In this document: positions 25,012 to 34,179 of the stretch, one piece after another
Layout of the letters: each line of letters opens with the position of its first letter
How positions within the stretch are numbered: position 1 is the first letter of the stretch
From: Enterococcus_D sp050529585
GTDB lineage: Bacteria; Bacillota; Bacilli; Lactobacillales; Enterococcaceae
Assembly (NCBI RefSeq): GCF_050529585.1
Contig: NZ_CP172882.1
Coordinates: 992,001 to 1,056,000, forward strand
Direction: 5' to 3'
DNA length: 64,000 nucleotides
Translations under genes and position numbers: made by a program
Notes under the pieces: generated by a model
The model's input: only the letters and a program-made list of their open reading frames with translations
Database searches by the model: none
What the model was told of the DNA's origin: nothing

Positions 25012-26184
25012 GTGATGGCTATCATTATATGGATATATTATACAGTCCTTCGTCTTATTGTTGTGTTGGGTGTTGTTTTTCTTGACTATTTGATTTATTT
25101 GTCGATGAAAGAATCTGTTTTTTTTAAAACTAAAAGAATCTTGATAAAAATAGCTTGGATTTGTATCGTGCTCATTAGTTTAGTGATTTTGCAGGGGGTG
25201 CCTGTGTTTTCTTTAGGTATACTGCGAGAGGGCTATACGGTGCTGATTCAGAATATGGATCTGCAATTGATCGTCCTTTTTTACTTCGTGCATATGCTTA
25301 AAGGAAAACTGATGATGCACCTAAATGTATTCACTGCAGTTGCAATCACTATTTATTATATATACCGAGGGGAGTACCAGACCTTTCGGCACTATATAGT
25401 AGCTATTGTTGCGATCGGATTGATCTATCTCAGCTGTCAAATTGTCTTATACTTAAAAGAAAAAAACTTAACCACCATTGGCATCTACTTTATTTCGACA
25501 CTATTTTACGGTGCATCGTGGGGATTGAAGATGTATCCAGCATTGGATTTTAAATTCACAGGATTTCTTTTCTTTCTAGCAAATTTTGTTCTCCTGATGT
25601 TGTTGGTTCGTTTCATCAATAAATTGGTGCGAAAACAATTGGCAAGATTTGATCATTTGGCGCTCGAAGCCCGAACCGATTTTTTAACTGGGGTGGGGAA
25701 TCGCTTAAGTTTTGATCGTGAGTTCAGCCAACGCTTTGCACTATCCCGATCAAATGAAAATTTGGTTTTTGCTATGATCGATATTGACTTTTTTAAACAA
25801 ATCAACGATCATTATGGCCATGACACGGGAGATATCATTATAAAAAACGTTGTTAAAATCATTAGTCAAACCCTTTTTCAATACCAAATGGAAAGCCAGG
25901 TCTTTCGAATTGGCGGGGAAGAATTTGGCATCTTGTTTCAAGAAAAAAGTCAACATGATATCACTGAAATACTAGAAACCATCAGCAAAAGAGTCGGTGA
26001 TTTTTCCTTGAATATTCATGGCAAGGAAGTACGTGTCACGATTTCGGCCGGTGTATCCCGTTGCCAAAAATCAGACACCAGTAAAGAGGATCTTTACAAG
26101 CGAGCAGATAAGTATTTGTATATTGCCAAAAGAGAAGGACGCAACGCCATTTTTATGGAAGGCAAGATGCTGCATCATTCTTAG
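25012..26184 (+). CDS. membrane diguanylate cyclase (GGDEF)
   Basis: An N-terminal region of about 200 residues with six or seven membrane segments is followed by a GGDEF domain (about 220-385). It has DFLTGVGNRLSFDREF, IDIDFFKQINDHYGHDTGD, and the active-site loop GGEEF at about 301-305. The domain looks catalytically competent. No RxxD inhibitory site lies just before GGEEF (residues there are QVFRI). GTG 25012 suits the AAGGAG site best; ATG 25015 is an alternative. Paired with the EAL gene, it gives the XrtG operon its own synthesis and degradation of c-di-GMP. The membrane region has no recognised ligand domain. Confidence 0.88.
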   Translation: MMAIIIWIYYTVLRLIVVLGVVFLDYLIYLSMKESVFFKTKRILIKIAWICIVLISLVILQGVPVFSLGILREGYTVLIQNMDLQLIVLFYFVHMLKGKLMMHLNVFTAVAITIYYIYRGEYQTFRHYIVAIVAIGLIYLSCQIVLYLKEKNLTTIGIYFISTLFYGASWGLKMYPALDFKFTGFLFFLANFVLLMLLVRFINKLVRKQLARFDHLALEARTDFLTGVGNRLSFDREFSQRFALSRSNENLVFAMIDIDFFKQINDHYGHDTGDIIIKNVVKIISQTLFQYQMESQVFRIGGEEFGILFQEKSQHDITEILETISKRVGDFSLNIHGKEVRVTISAGVSRCQKSDTSKEDLYKRADKYLYIAKREGRNAIFMEGKMLHHS

Positions 26185-26290
26185 CGAAAAACCAATGTCT
26201 ATTTCTGCTTATCTGTATGTCAAAAAATGGAATGTGTCCACTTCTTTAAGCAGTGATTCGCTTGTTTAAAGAGGGGGAGAAGGAGCAAAA

Positions 26291-26971
26291 ATGATGAAAA
26301 AATTATATTACACATTGTTTCTCAGTATTTTATTTGTAGCAGGTGTTTTTTTACCGATCGACGCCCATGCAGCCAATAAATACGGTATTGTGATTGATGG
26401 TGATTTTAGTGACTGGTCGAGTCTGCCAGTGACAGAACTGTCTTTTTCCTATGAAAATGGACAGAATATTAAATATGCCAGTTTAGTCACTGATGAAGCA
26501 AATCTCTATTTTTATTTGAATATGGCACCAGAAGGGCATAACTACCATAATTTACAACCAAGCGGACATAAGTTGACAATTGGGAACAAGGTCTTCTGGA
26601 TGACATTTAATGGGACTTTTTCCAGCGAAGACTTATCTGTTGTAGGCCAAACAAAAGACGTTCAAGTCAATTTTTGGGCAGAAGACAACTCAGTCAATAT
26701 CACGATTCCAGGTAAATTGACGCGGGTAAAAACCGATTTTAGTGACACTTCCTACTCGGATGAAGTAGAAGTAGCGATTCCTTTCGAACAATTGCAAGTA
26801 GAAGCAACTAGCAGTCAAACGATCACCTACAGCAACAGCAATTTAGGCGAGCAAACGATCACTGTGACTGGAGGAAGCACAGGACCTTGGCTCCTTGCTG
26901 GCATTGCAGTGGTGATCGTGGGGTACGCTTTCTGGAAGTTTAGGAGAAAATCACCTCAAACGAGTCATTAA
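26291..26971 (+). CDS. Firmicu-CTERM surface protein, CBM9/DOMON-like
   Basis: A 226-aa exported protein. The signal peptide is at about 1-28. A beta-sandwich resembling CBM9/DOMON domains follows (IDGDFSDWSSLPVTELSF, then TDEANLYFYLNMAPEGHNYH). The C-terminal sorting tail is GGSTGPWLLAGIAVVIVGYA, then FWKFRRK, a glycine-rich start, membrane helix and basic end typical of Firmicu-CTERM. It is the probable XrtG substrate and the last gene of the operon. The domain often binds sugars, fitting recognition of the polysaccharide made by the GT2 protein (inference). Confidence 0.85.
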   Translation: MMKKLYYTLFLSILFVAGVFLPIDAHAANKYGIVIDGDFSDWSSLPVTELSFSYENGQNIKYASLVTDEANLYFYLNMAPEGHNYHNLQPSGHKLTIGNKVFWMTFNGTFSSEDLSVVGQTKDVQVNFWAEDNSVNITIPGKLTRVKTDFSDTSYSDEVEVAIPFEQLQVEATSSQTITYSNSNLGEQTITVTGGSTGPWLLAGIAVVIVGYAFWKFRRKSPQTSH

Positions 26972-27025
26972 ACAAACGTCTGATCAACACTATAAATAAA
27001 GTCTGATATTTGGTACAGCAAAATA

Positions 27026-27067
27026 ACATCAAAGTTAGTAAAAACGACTAGCTTTGATGTTTTTTTG
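27026..27067. terminator. terminator between XrtG operon and AraC gene
   Basis: ACATCAAAGTTAGT and ACTAGCTTTGATGT form a 14-bp stem with one mismatch, followed by TTTTTTTG. Bidirectional between convergent genes. Confidence 0.85.
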
Positions 27068-27077
27068 TTGCAGTTGC

Positions 27078-28250
27078 TTAAAAAATCGTTGTGACATGTT
27101 TATTTTTAAATGCTAAAGGTGTGAGGTTTTCAAATTGTTTGAAAATCTGTATAAAATGACTTTGACTAGAAAAATTCAATAAATTAGCGATTTCTTTATA
27201 GCTTTTATCGGTAAACAGCAATAAGTGTTTTGCCTCGGCGACTTTTTTTTGATTGATATACGTATGAACCGTTTGCCCCAGTGCTTTTTTAAATTCAGCA
27301 GTGATATGGGTTGGATGTTTTTGGACAGACGCTGCTAAATCCTTTAATGTAATCCGTTCATAGATGTGTGCATCGATGTAGTTCAACAAGTCCCTTACCA
27401 AAAAATTGGTTTCAGCGTAAGGAAAATCATGGATAAGTGCCATAAAAAGCAAGGATGTTTCTTTGATATGAGACATGCATTCTGGTATCGTATGGATTTT
27501 TTGTAGTTTTTGAATCAATGAATCGGATAAACTATAGGCTTGATTCACAGGAACCCCCTCATTCACACTGACTCGAGTCAAAATGGTGATCAGTCCAGAA
27601 TACTTATATTTTAAGTGTTCAATTTTATTGTGAGACAGTTCTGAGTTGTAGGTGTAATTTGCCTTTTGGAATAACCATTCGATTTTTTCCGATTCATTTC
27701 GACGTACCGCTTCAACATATCTTTTTTCAAACTCAAATGAATCAAGAAAAGGATCTTCAGATCGTCGATTGTATAAATTATCTGTCAGCATGGTTTCTGT
27801 ATGGGCAGTGATGCTGCGGTTTCGATAATTCCACTTATGTTGGTCTTCATTCAAAACTTGACCAGTCAATAAGGCATACAGAAGTTCAATAAAGGCTACA
27901 AAAGCTTGCTGAGTTTCTTTTGCGTAATGCACACCAGCTAAATAATCATGGTCATGGAAAGTAAATGTGTCACTTCGGGTGCCTAACACGCCACAAGGTC
28001 CGACCAACACTTGACAATGCTTGTGATGAGCGAATGTACAATGAAACGTACAAAAAAAGAAGTCGCGATCTTCATAAAAGAAAACCATCTGATTGGATGG
28101 GAATGTTAGATCATCTTGATTCAGATAATCAATAGTCCAATCAGAGTGCTGCGGAATAATGATGTGACCAGTGTCATCGATCACAAATAATGGAATGAGA
28201 TATTTATGATAAAGTCGTTTTAAAATCAGTGCGAGTGCGTCAAATTCCAT
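27078..28250 (-). CDS. AraC-family regulator of the glycoside operon
   Basis: A 390-aa regulator. The C-terminal double helix-turn-helix (about 290-390) reads ITLKDLAASVQKHPTHITAEF and YKEIANLLNFSSQSHFIQIFKQF. The N-terminal domain (about 1-130) contains a Cys/His patch, FCTFHCTFAHHKHCQVLVGPC, possibly a metal or redox site. A helical linker joins the two. Ribosome site AGGAGA. It is divergent from the GH3-led operon, 100 bases away, and is the obvious candidate activator for it in response to an imported glycoside. Confidence 0.88.
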   Translation of the reverse strand: MEFDALALILKRLYHKYLIPLFVIDDTGHIIIPQHSDWTIDYLNQDDLTFPSNQMVFFYEDRDFFFCTFHCTFAHHKHCQVLVGPCGVLGTRSDTFTFHDHDYLAGVHYAKETQQAFVAFIELLYALLTGQVLNEDQHKWNYRNRSITAHTETMLTDNLYNRRSEDPFLDSFEFEKRYVEAVRRNESEKIEWLFQKANYTYNSELSHNKIEHLKYKYSGLITILTRVSVNEGVPVNQAYSLSDSLIQKLQKIHTIPECMSHIKETSLLFMALIHDFPYAETNFLVRDLLNYIDAHIYERITLKDLAASVQKHPTHITAEFKKALGQTVHTYINQKKVAEAKHLLLFTDKSYKEIANLLNFSSQSHFIQIFKQFENLTPLAFKNKHVTTIF

Positions 28251-28327
28251 CAGTTTCTCCTTTTTTGATATAAAATCATTTATTTTAGTATATCTTAATA
28301 TGAAATCTTTATATAATCAACGTGAAA

Positions 28328-28342
28328 TTTAAAACGTTTGCA
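28328..28342 (+). promoter_or_regulatory. candidate cre (CcpA) site
   Basis: TTTAAAACGTTTGCA fits the catabolite-response consensus WTGNAANCGNWNNCW with one mismatch (G to T at position 3). It lies just upstream of the GH3 ribosome site, where CcpA would block the operon while preferred sugars are present. Confidence 0.5.
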
Positions 28343-28352
28343 GGAGGGTGAG

Positions 28353-30563
28353 ATGAAAGAACATAAGTTAAAAGAATTGTTTGCATCCTTGTCGATCACT
28401 GACAAGATTGCGCAAACGATTCAATTGAATGGAGATCTCTTTGTAGAAAGCGGGGTGATGCAGACAGGACCTGCCAAAGATTTGGGATTTGACAGTGAGC
28501 CAAACTTCTATGAAATTGGCTCGATCTATAATGTAAACGATCATCAAAAACTGTATCAGATTCAAAAAGATGTGCTCGCCAATAGTACGCATAAAATTCC
28601 GTTATTATTTATGTCAGATATTATTTATGGTTTTCGTACGATTTTTCCGATTCCTTTAGCACAAGCCGGTTCTTATGATTTTGATCTGATTCAGCAAGCG
28701 GCTGAGCTTTCGGCACAGGAAAGTTATTTGAGCGGTATTCATGTTGTATTTTCACCGATGCTTGATTTGGTGCGCGATCCGCGTTGGGGGCGTGTGATGG
28801 AATCGCCGGGAGAAGATGTTTATACGAGTAAACAATTTGCCAAAAGTGTCGTGAAAGGGTATCAAGGAGAGGAGGAGACGTACCTCAAAGAAAACCATGT
28901 AGCAGCCTGCATCAAACATTTTGCTGCCTACGGGGCGCCTGAAAGCGGGCGTGAGTACAATCAAGTGGAATTATCCAATCAAAAATTATTCAATGAATAT
29001 CTACAGCCCTATCAAGCTGCTATCGAAGCCAATTGTGAATTAGTGATGACTGCCTTCAATTTGTTGAATGGTGTTCCAGCAACAGGCAATCACTGGTTAA
29101 ATCAGACGATTTTACGCGAACGCTTTGGGTTCGAGGGTGTATTGGTGTCGGATTATGCAGCCATTGCAGAATTGGCAACCCATGGTTATGCGAAAGATGC
29201 CAAAGATGCAGCAAGAAAAGGTCTAATTGCAGGGGTTGATTTAGACATGATGACCGCCACCTATGCCAATGCATTACCTGAGTTAGTCAAAGAAGCGGAG
29301 TTTGCCCAGCGATTGGATGAAGCAGTATGGCGCATATTGGTTTTGAAGAACAAATTAGGCCTTTTCGAAGATCCGTTTCGGGGCCTGACGCAAGACAATA
29401 CAGGTGAGATTTTAACTGATGAGGCCAAAGCGGTTGCGACAACATTAGTTGAAAAAAGCTGTGTATTGTTAAAGAATGAATCGACGCTTCCATTAAGGCC
29501 GAGGACAGAACAGAAAGTGGCAGTCATTGGTCCGTATGCTGAAAGCCATTTTACGTTGGGATTTTGGGCATCTGTCAGCGGCAAATCTTCCGATGTCTTC
29601 ACCCTTAAATCTGGGTTGTTAGCGCAATTTGATGCCGATCAGCTCTATTTTTCCAGAGGATTCAATCTTTATGAAAGTTATGATTCGTTTGGGCCATTGA
29701 AACCTGGATTTGAACAATTGAATGGTCCGATCGAAGATGAAGCATTCCTATTGGAACAATCGATTGAACAAGCCAAAAAGTCTGATGTGATTCTTGTAAC
29801 AATCGGTGAACATTTCTTAGAAAGTGGCGAGGGAGCCTCAAAAACCAAGCTGCGTTTGCCGGACAAACAAATCACGTTGATCAAAAAACTAGCGGAACTA
29901 AATAAACCAATCATTGGTTTACTCTATACGGGCCGTCCGTTAGTATTAACTGAAGTAGAACCCTACTTTGACAGCTTACTTGTTGCATGGTTTCCAGGTG
30001 TGATGGGAGGCCAAGGAATTGCGAATCTGTTAACAGGCAAAGCCAGTCCGTCTGCTCGACTGACGATGACGTTTCCGAAAAATGAAGGGCAGATCCCGGT
30101 TTACTACGCACAAACGTCTACGGGACGACCAATGAATGAGGGCACCCATAGCGAGCGCTTTGTTTCTAAATATATTGATGAAACAAATGAACCTTTATTT
30201 TCATTTGGTGCTGGATTGAGTTATGCGCATTTTATGGGTCGCTGGCAATCGGCAAAAGTACACCAAGATTTGATTCGCTGTCACTATGTCCTCAAAAATG
30301 TGAGTGACCGAGACGGCTGGGTAACAGCGCATATCTATGTACTGAATCGCCCAGCGGACATTGTGCAGCCAGTCAAACGTTTGATCGCATCACAGCACGT
30401 ATTTTTACAAGCAGATACCCAGCAAACGCTGACGATGGACATACCCAAATCAGCCTGTGCCTATTTTGACAATCAAGGAGAAGTCCATATTGATTCAGGC
30501 GACTATGTTTTACAGCTCGATGTGCTCGGGCAGTATGAAAACCAGACAATAAAACTTACTTAA
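28353..30563 (+). CDS. GH3 beta-glucosidase family hydrolase
   Basis: A 736-aa cytoplasmic enzyme (no signal peptide). ATG 28353 is preferred over an upstream TTG because CAGGAGGG precedes it. The GH3 N-domain has KHFAAYG and the nucleophile in VLVSDYAAI (Asp about 267). The C-domain has VGEHFLESGEGAS with the likely acid/base Glu, and a fibronectin-III-like end (FSFGAGLSYAHF). It cleaves beta-linked glucosides or similar sugars. It is the first gene of a nine-gene operon. With a PTS importer next to it, it may act on unphosphorylated or phosphorylated di- and oligosaccharides inside the cell. Confidence 0.92.
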   Translation: MKEHKLKELFASLSITDKIAQTIQLNGDLFVESGVMQTGPAKDLGFDSEPNFYEIGSIYNVNDHQKLYQIQKDVLANSTHKIPLLFMSDIIYGFRTIFPIPLAQAGSYDFDLIQQAAELSAQESYLSGIHVVFSPMLDLVRDPRWGRVMESPGEDVYTSKQFAKSVVKGYQGEEETYLKENHVAACIKHFAAYGAPESGREYNQVELSNQKLFNEYLQPYQAAIEANCELVMTAFNLLNGVPATGNHWLNQTILRERFGFEGVLVSDYAAIAELATHGYAKDAKDAARKGLIAGVDLDMMTATYANALPELVKEAEFAQRLDEAVWRILVLKNKLGLFEDPFRGLTQDNTGEILTDEAKAVATTLVEKSCVLLKNESTLPLRPRTEQKVAVIGPYAESHFTLGFWASVSGKSSDVFTLKSGLLAQFDADQLYFSRGFNLYESYDSFGPLKPGFEQLNGPIEDEAFLLEQSIEQAKKSDVILVTIGEHFLESGEGASKTKLRLPDKQITLIKKLAELNKPIIGLLYTGRPLVLTEVEPYFDSLLVAWFPGVMGGQGIANLLTGKASPSARLTMTFPKNEGQIPVYYAQTSTGRPMNEGTHSERFVSKYIDETNEPLFSFGAGLSYAHFMGRWQSAKVHQDLIRCHYVLKNVSDRDGWVTAHIYVLNRPADIVQPVKRLIASQHVFLQADTQQTLTMDIPKSACAYFDNQGEVHIDSGDYVLQLDVLGQYENQTIKLT

Positions 30564-30575
30564 AGGAGATTTGAC

Positions 30576-31910
30576 ATGGATAAATTAGAAGCATTTTTAG
30601 GAAATCGACTATTGCCACTGACACACAAATTACAACAAAACAAAGTATTAGCTGCATTGATGGAAGGGTTTATTCGCACGAGTCCATTAACGTTAGGAAT
30701 CGCAGTCTTGACAATTATCGGTAATTTTCCAATACCAGGCTGGACTGATTATTTAACGAGCATCGGCATCTACCAACACGTTGAAGCAATCACAAATGGT
30801 GTGACTGGCGTCTTTTCGATCTATGTTGTGTATAGCTTGGCTTTTTCTTATGCAAAACAATTGGAAACCAATGAACGAAATGCAGCATTGATTTCTTTGG
30901 CTAGCTTTATTATGTTGATGCCACAACAAATCATGACAACTGTGACGCAAAACGGTGAGGCAACAGAACAAGCAATCGGTGCATTAAGACTGGATTATCT
31001 TGGTGGACAAGGGCTGTTCATTGGTATGTTGGTAGCATTGCTGGTGACACGATTCTATGCCTTTTTGTCCAAGAAAAATTTGATGATCAAACTACCAGAA
31101 AGTGTGCCGCCGATGGTTACCCAATCACTGGCGCCGGTTTTTGTCGTGACGATCATCTTTATCATCGTCTTTTGTATCCGTATCGGATTTGGCTATACAG
31201 CATCTGGCAGTATTTTTCAATTCTTTATTGATGTCATCAATGCACCGTTGAACTCTTTAGTTGCTAGTCCGATTTCAATCATTATCATCATGGAACTACT
31301 TGCTGTATTGTGGTTCTTCGGTATCCATAACGCTGTATTGCAAGGACCGCTTGGGGCAATCAGTATGACGATGATCGTTGGGAATATGGCAGCTTTCCAA
31401 AGCGGAGAAGATTTACCTTACTTGTTGCCATCAGTGATTTATATGGGGATGTACGCAGCTGGATTTATGGGGTTTGTCACATTTTTCATGATTCGCAGTA
31501 AATCAGCAAAAATGAAGCAACTTGGCAAATTGTCTTTCGTGCCATCGATCTTTAATATCACAGAACCATTGATGTTTGGGATGCCGATTATTTTGAATCC
31601 AATTTTCTTTATTCCACAAGTCTTCACACAATTGATTGCTGGGTTCGTTACTTGGGGGTTAACAAGCACGATTTTACCTATTTCACTTAACCCAGCGATG
31701 TCACTATTGCCATGGACAACACCAACTTTTGTTAAAATGCCATTTGCGGGCGGATTGAATTATACCATTATTATGCTGATCTGTTTTGCTATTGGGATCG
31801 TGATGTGGTATCCATTTATTAAGATCGCAGACAAAAAAGAGTATGAGTTAGAGTGTGCTTTAGCAAGCGCAGAATCTGGAAACAACGTGAAAGAAGAAAT
31901 CCAAGCTTAG
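30576..31910 (+). CDS. PTS IIC permease, lactose/cellobiose family
   Basis: A 444-aa membrane PTS EIIC with the same signatures as the permease at 17483: LPESVPPMVTQSLAP and SIFNITEPLMFGMPI. About ten membrane segments. There is no IIA/IIB, so it relies on components encoded elsewhere. The ribosome site AAAGGAG lies twelve bases after the GH3 stop. Its place beside GH3 and 6-phospho-type GH1 genes predicts uptake and phosphorylation of a beta-glucoside. Confidence 0.92.
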   Translation: MDKLEAFLGNRLLPLTHKLQQNKVLAALMEGFIRTSPLTLGIAVLTIIGNFPIPGWTDYLTSIGIYQHVEAITNGVTGVFSIYVVYSLAFSYAKQLETNERNAALISLASFIMLMPQQIMTTVTQNGEATEQAIGALRLDYLGGQGLFIGMLVALLVTRFYAFLSKKNLMIKLPESVPPMVTQSLAPVFVVTIIFIIVFCIRIGFGYTASGSIFQFFIDVINAPLNSLVASPISIIIIMELLAVLWFFGIHNAVLQGPLGAISMTMIVGNMAAFQSGEDLPYLLPSVIYMGMYAAGFMGFVTFFMIRSKSAKMKQLGKLSFVPSIFNITEPLMFGMPIILNPIFFIPQVFTQLIAGFVTWGLTSTILPISLNPAMSLLPWTTPTFVKMPFAGGLNYTIIMLICFAIGIVMWYPFIKIADKKEYELECALASAESGNNVKEEIQA

Positions 31911-31929
31911 ACGACAAAGAGGGAAGCAA

Positions 31930-32811
31930 ATGAAGACATTAAGTATCGATATTGGCGGGACTTTTATTAAATCAGCAGTGATCAACGAGTCTAAGCTATT
32001 TGATAAAAAACGGGTGTCTACACCAACCAATCTATTGGCGTTCACGGATTTACTGCAAGAATTGATCGAGGATCATCAGCAAGAAGCAACCTTTGAAAAG
32101 GTTGCTTTAGCTGTGCCAGGTGCTGTTACTGACAGCGGCACTGTTGAATTTGGCGGGGCGCTGCCGTATTTGAATCAAGTGAACTTGCCAGCACTTATTC
32201 GTCCTTTCTTTTCAGGACAAGTAGCCGTTGAAAATGATGCCAAAGCAGCTACGCTAGGTGAGCTGATGAAGGGGAATTTACAAAATACCAAGAATGCTGC
32301 GGCCCTTATTTTGGGCACCGGCGTTGGTTTAGGGCTCGTTCTTGATGGTCAATTATTTAAAGGGACGCATCGGCAAGCGGGAGAAATCAGCTTTTTGATT
32401 CGCGATCGCGCCATTTTGGGTGTGGATTCTTTTGTTGGCAAAGGTCTTTCGGCAGTGGTGTTGATTACGAAACTTGCAAACACACTTGATATGCCAGCAG
32501 AAGGACCCTTGGTTTTTGAAAAGCTTCAAGAGACAACGAATGAGGAAGCAAAAAAGATATTTCAGGCTTATTGCAACGAACTGGCTGTGATCTGTTTTAA
32601 TCTGCAAACGATTTTGGATGTAGAAAAAATAGTCATCGGCGGGGGAATCAGTCAGCAGAAGCTGTTGATTGAAACAGTCAACAAGGCATACAACCAATTT
32701 TTTCAAGTTTCACCAATCATCGAACAAACAGTACAAAAAATACCGATTGAAGCTGCAGCATTTAAAGCAGATGCAAATTTGATTGGCGCAGTGGAGGGGA
32801 CGAATGTATGA
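31930..32811 (+). CDS. ROK-family sugar kinase
   Basis: A 293-aa ROK protein. The ATP loop DIGGTFIKSAV (about 6-16), the catalytic Asp in VENDAKAATLGE, and LILGTGVGLGL with GTHRQAGEISF are seen. There is no N-terminal helix-turn-helix, so this is a kinase and not a repressor. The CxCGxxGC zinc motif of classic ROK kinases is absent. It probably phosphorylates glucose or the aglycone-side sugar released by the GH3 and GH1 enzymes. The stop overlaps the GH1 start. Confidence 0.9.
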   Translation: MKTLSIDIGGTFIKSAVINESKLFDKKRVSTPTNLLAFTDLLQELIEDHQQEATFEKVALAVPGAVTDSGTVEFGGALPYLNQVNLPALIRPFFSGQVAVENDAKAATLGELMKGNLQNTKNAAALILGTGVGLGLVLDGQLFKGTHRQAGEISFLIRDRAILGVDSFVGKGLSAVVLITKLANTLDMPAEGPLVFEKLQETTNEEAKKIFQAYCNELAVICFNLQTILDVEKIVIGGGISQQKLLIETVNKAYNQFFQVSPIIEQTVQKIPIEAAAFKADANLIGAVEGTNV

Positions 32812-34157
32812 GAGAGAACTTTTTATGGGGCGCATCAACGAGTGCGTATCAAGTTGAAGGTGCTTGGAACGAAGACGGCAAAGGGCCTTCTGTACAAGAT
32901 ATCAAGGAAATACCAGAAGGAACAACTGATTTCAAGGTAGCAATCGACCATTATCACCGCTTTAAAGAAGATGTAAAACTATTCAAAGAGCTTGGATTGA
33001 AAGCCTATCGTTTTTCGATCTCATGGAGTCGCGTCATGCCAAATGGCCAAGTGAATGAACAAGGGATTGCATTTTATGAATCATTGATCGACGAATTGAT
33101 TCGCCAAGAAATCGAGCCAATCGTCACTGTATTTCACTTTGACTTACCTGTTTATATGGCAGAAAAAGGCGGCTGGGAAAATCGCCAAACGATTGACGCG
33201 TTTGCTGAATATTGTCAGGTGCTATTTGATCGTTTTGGGCAGAAGGTTCCTTATTGGCAGACGATCAATGAGCAAAATGTGATGGCCCTTGCTGGTTCTG
33301 TTATTGGCACAAGCAATAAGTCAATGAAAGAGAAGTTTCAAGAAAACCATCATATGCTTGTTGCCCAAGCGCTAGTAACGAAGCATTTCCATGAAAAAGG
33401 GTACGCAGGAAAAATTGGTCCAGCGCCGAATATTGCGAGTGTTTATCCTGCAACAGACAAACCTGAAGATCAGTTGGCCGCTTTGTATATGAGTGCATTG
33501 CGAAATTGGCTGTTTTTGGATGTGGCTGTCTATGGCACATACAATCACAATGCTTGGCACTTATTAGAAAGTATTGGTGCAGCACCCATCATCACAGAAA
33601 ACGACCGAGAAATTTTGGCGGCAGGTACTTGTGATTATATTGCCCTCAATTATTATAATACGATGACTGTATCGGCTTATTATGAAAAGGAAAACAAGAT
33701 TGATCAACAATCAGGTTTTGGGATCCCTGGATTTTTCCAATCCGTTGCCAATACACATTTGCCATCCACTGAATTTGGCTGGCCGATTGATCCAGTTGGC
33801 TTTCGGTTCACATTAAATGAGATTTATTCGCGCTATCGTTTACCACTTTTGATCACAGAAAATGGGATTGGCGCAAAAGACACCTTGACTGCTGATGGAA
33901 CAGTGCATGACCAGTATCGGATCGATTATTTGCAGCAACATATTGAACAAATGGCGTTGGCTGTGAAAGATGGTGTCGATATTATTGGCTATTGCCCGTG
34001 GAGTGCGATCGATTTGATCAGTACCCATGAAGGCATCGAGAAACGCTATGGATTTGTCTATGTTCGTCGAACGGATGAAGACTTATTGGATTTAGCACGC
34101 TATAAAAAAGATAGTTTTTATTGGTATCAAGAAGTCATCAAAAACAATGGATGTTAG
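32808..34157 (+). CDS. GH1 6-phospho-beta-glucosidase
   Basis: A 449-aa GH1 TIM barrel. It starts FLWGASTSAYQVEGAWNEDG, has the acid/base Glu155 in TINEQNV and the nucleophile Glu351 in LITENG. The phosphate pocket pattern WSAIDLISTHEGIEKRYGF, with Ser, Lys and Tyr in place of the glucosidase NFEW, marks it as the 6-phospho type. It hydrolyses the phospho-glycoside delivered by the PTS permease encoded two genes upstream. Cytoplasmic. Full length for the family. Confidence 0.93.
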   Translation: MRENFLWGASTSAYQVEGAWNEDGKGPSVQDIKEIPEGTTDFKVAIDHYHRFKEDVKLFKELGLKAYRFSISWSRVMPNGQVNEQGIAFYESLIDELIRQEIEPIVTVFHFDLPVYMAEKGGWENRQTIDAFAEYCQVLFDRFGQKVPYWQTINEQNVMALAGSVIGTSNKSMKEKFQENHHMLVAQALVTKHFHEKGYAGKIGPAPNIASVYPATDKPEDQLAALYMSALRNWLFLDVAVYGTYNHNAWHLLESIGAAPIITENDREILAAGTCDYIALNYYNTMTVSAYYEKENKIDQQSGFGIPGFFQSVANTHLPSTEFGWPIDPVGFRFTLNEIYSRYRLPLLITENGIGAKDTLTADGTVHDQYRIDYLQQHIEQMALAVKDGVDIIGYCPWSAIDLISTHEGIEKRYGFVYVRRTDEDLLDLARYKKDSFYWYQEVIKNNGC

Positions 34158-34179
34158 CAAATGATTGAGAGGTGTGAGT

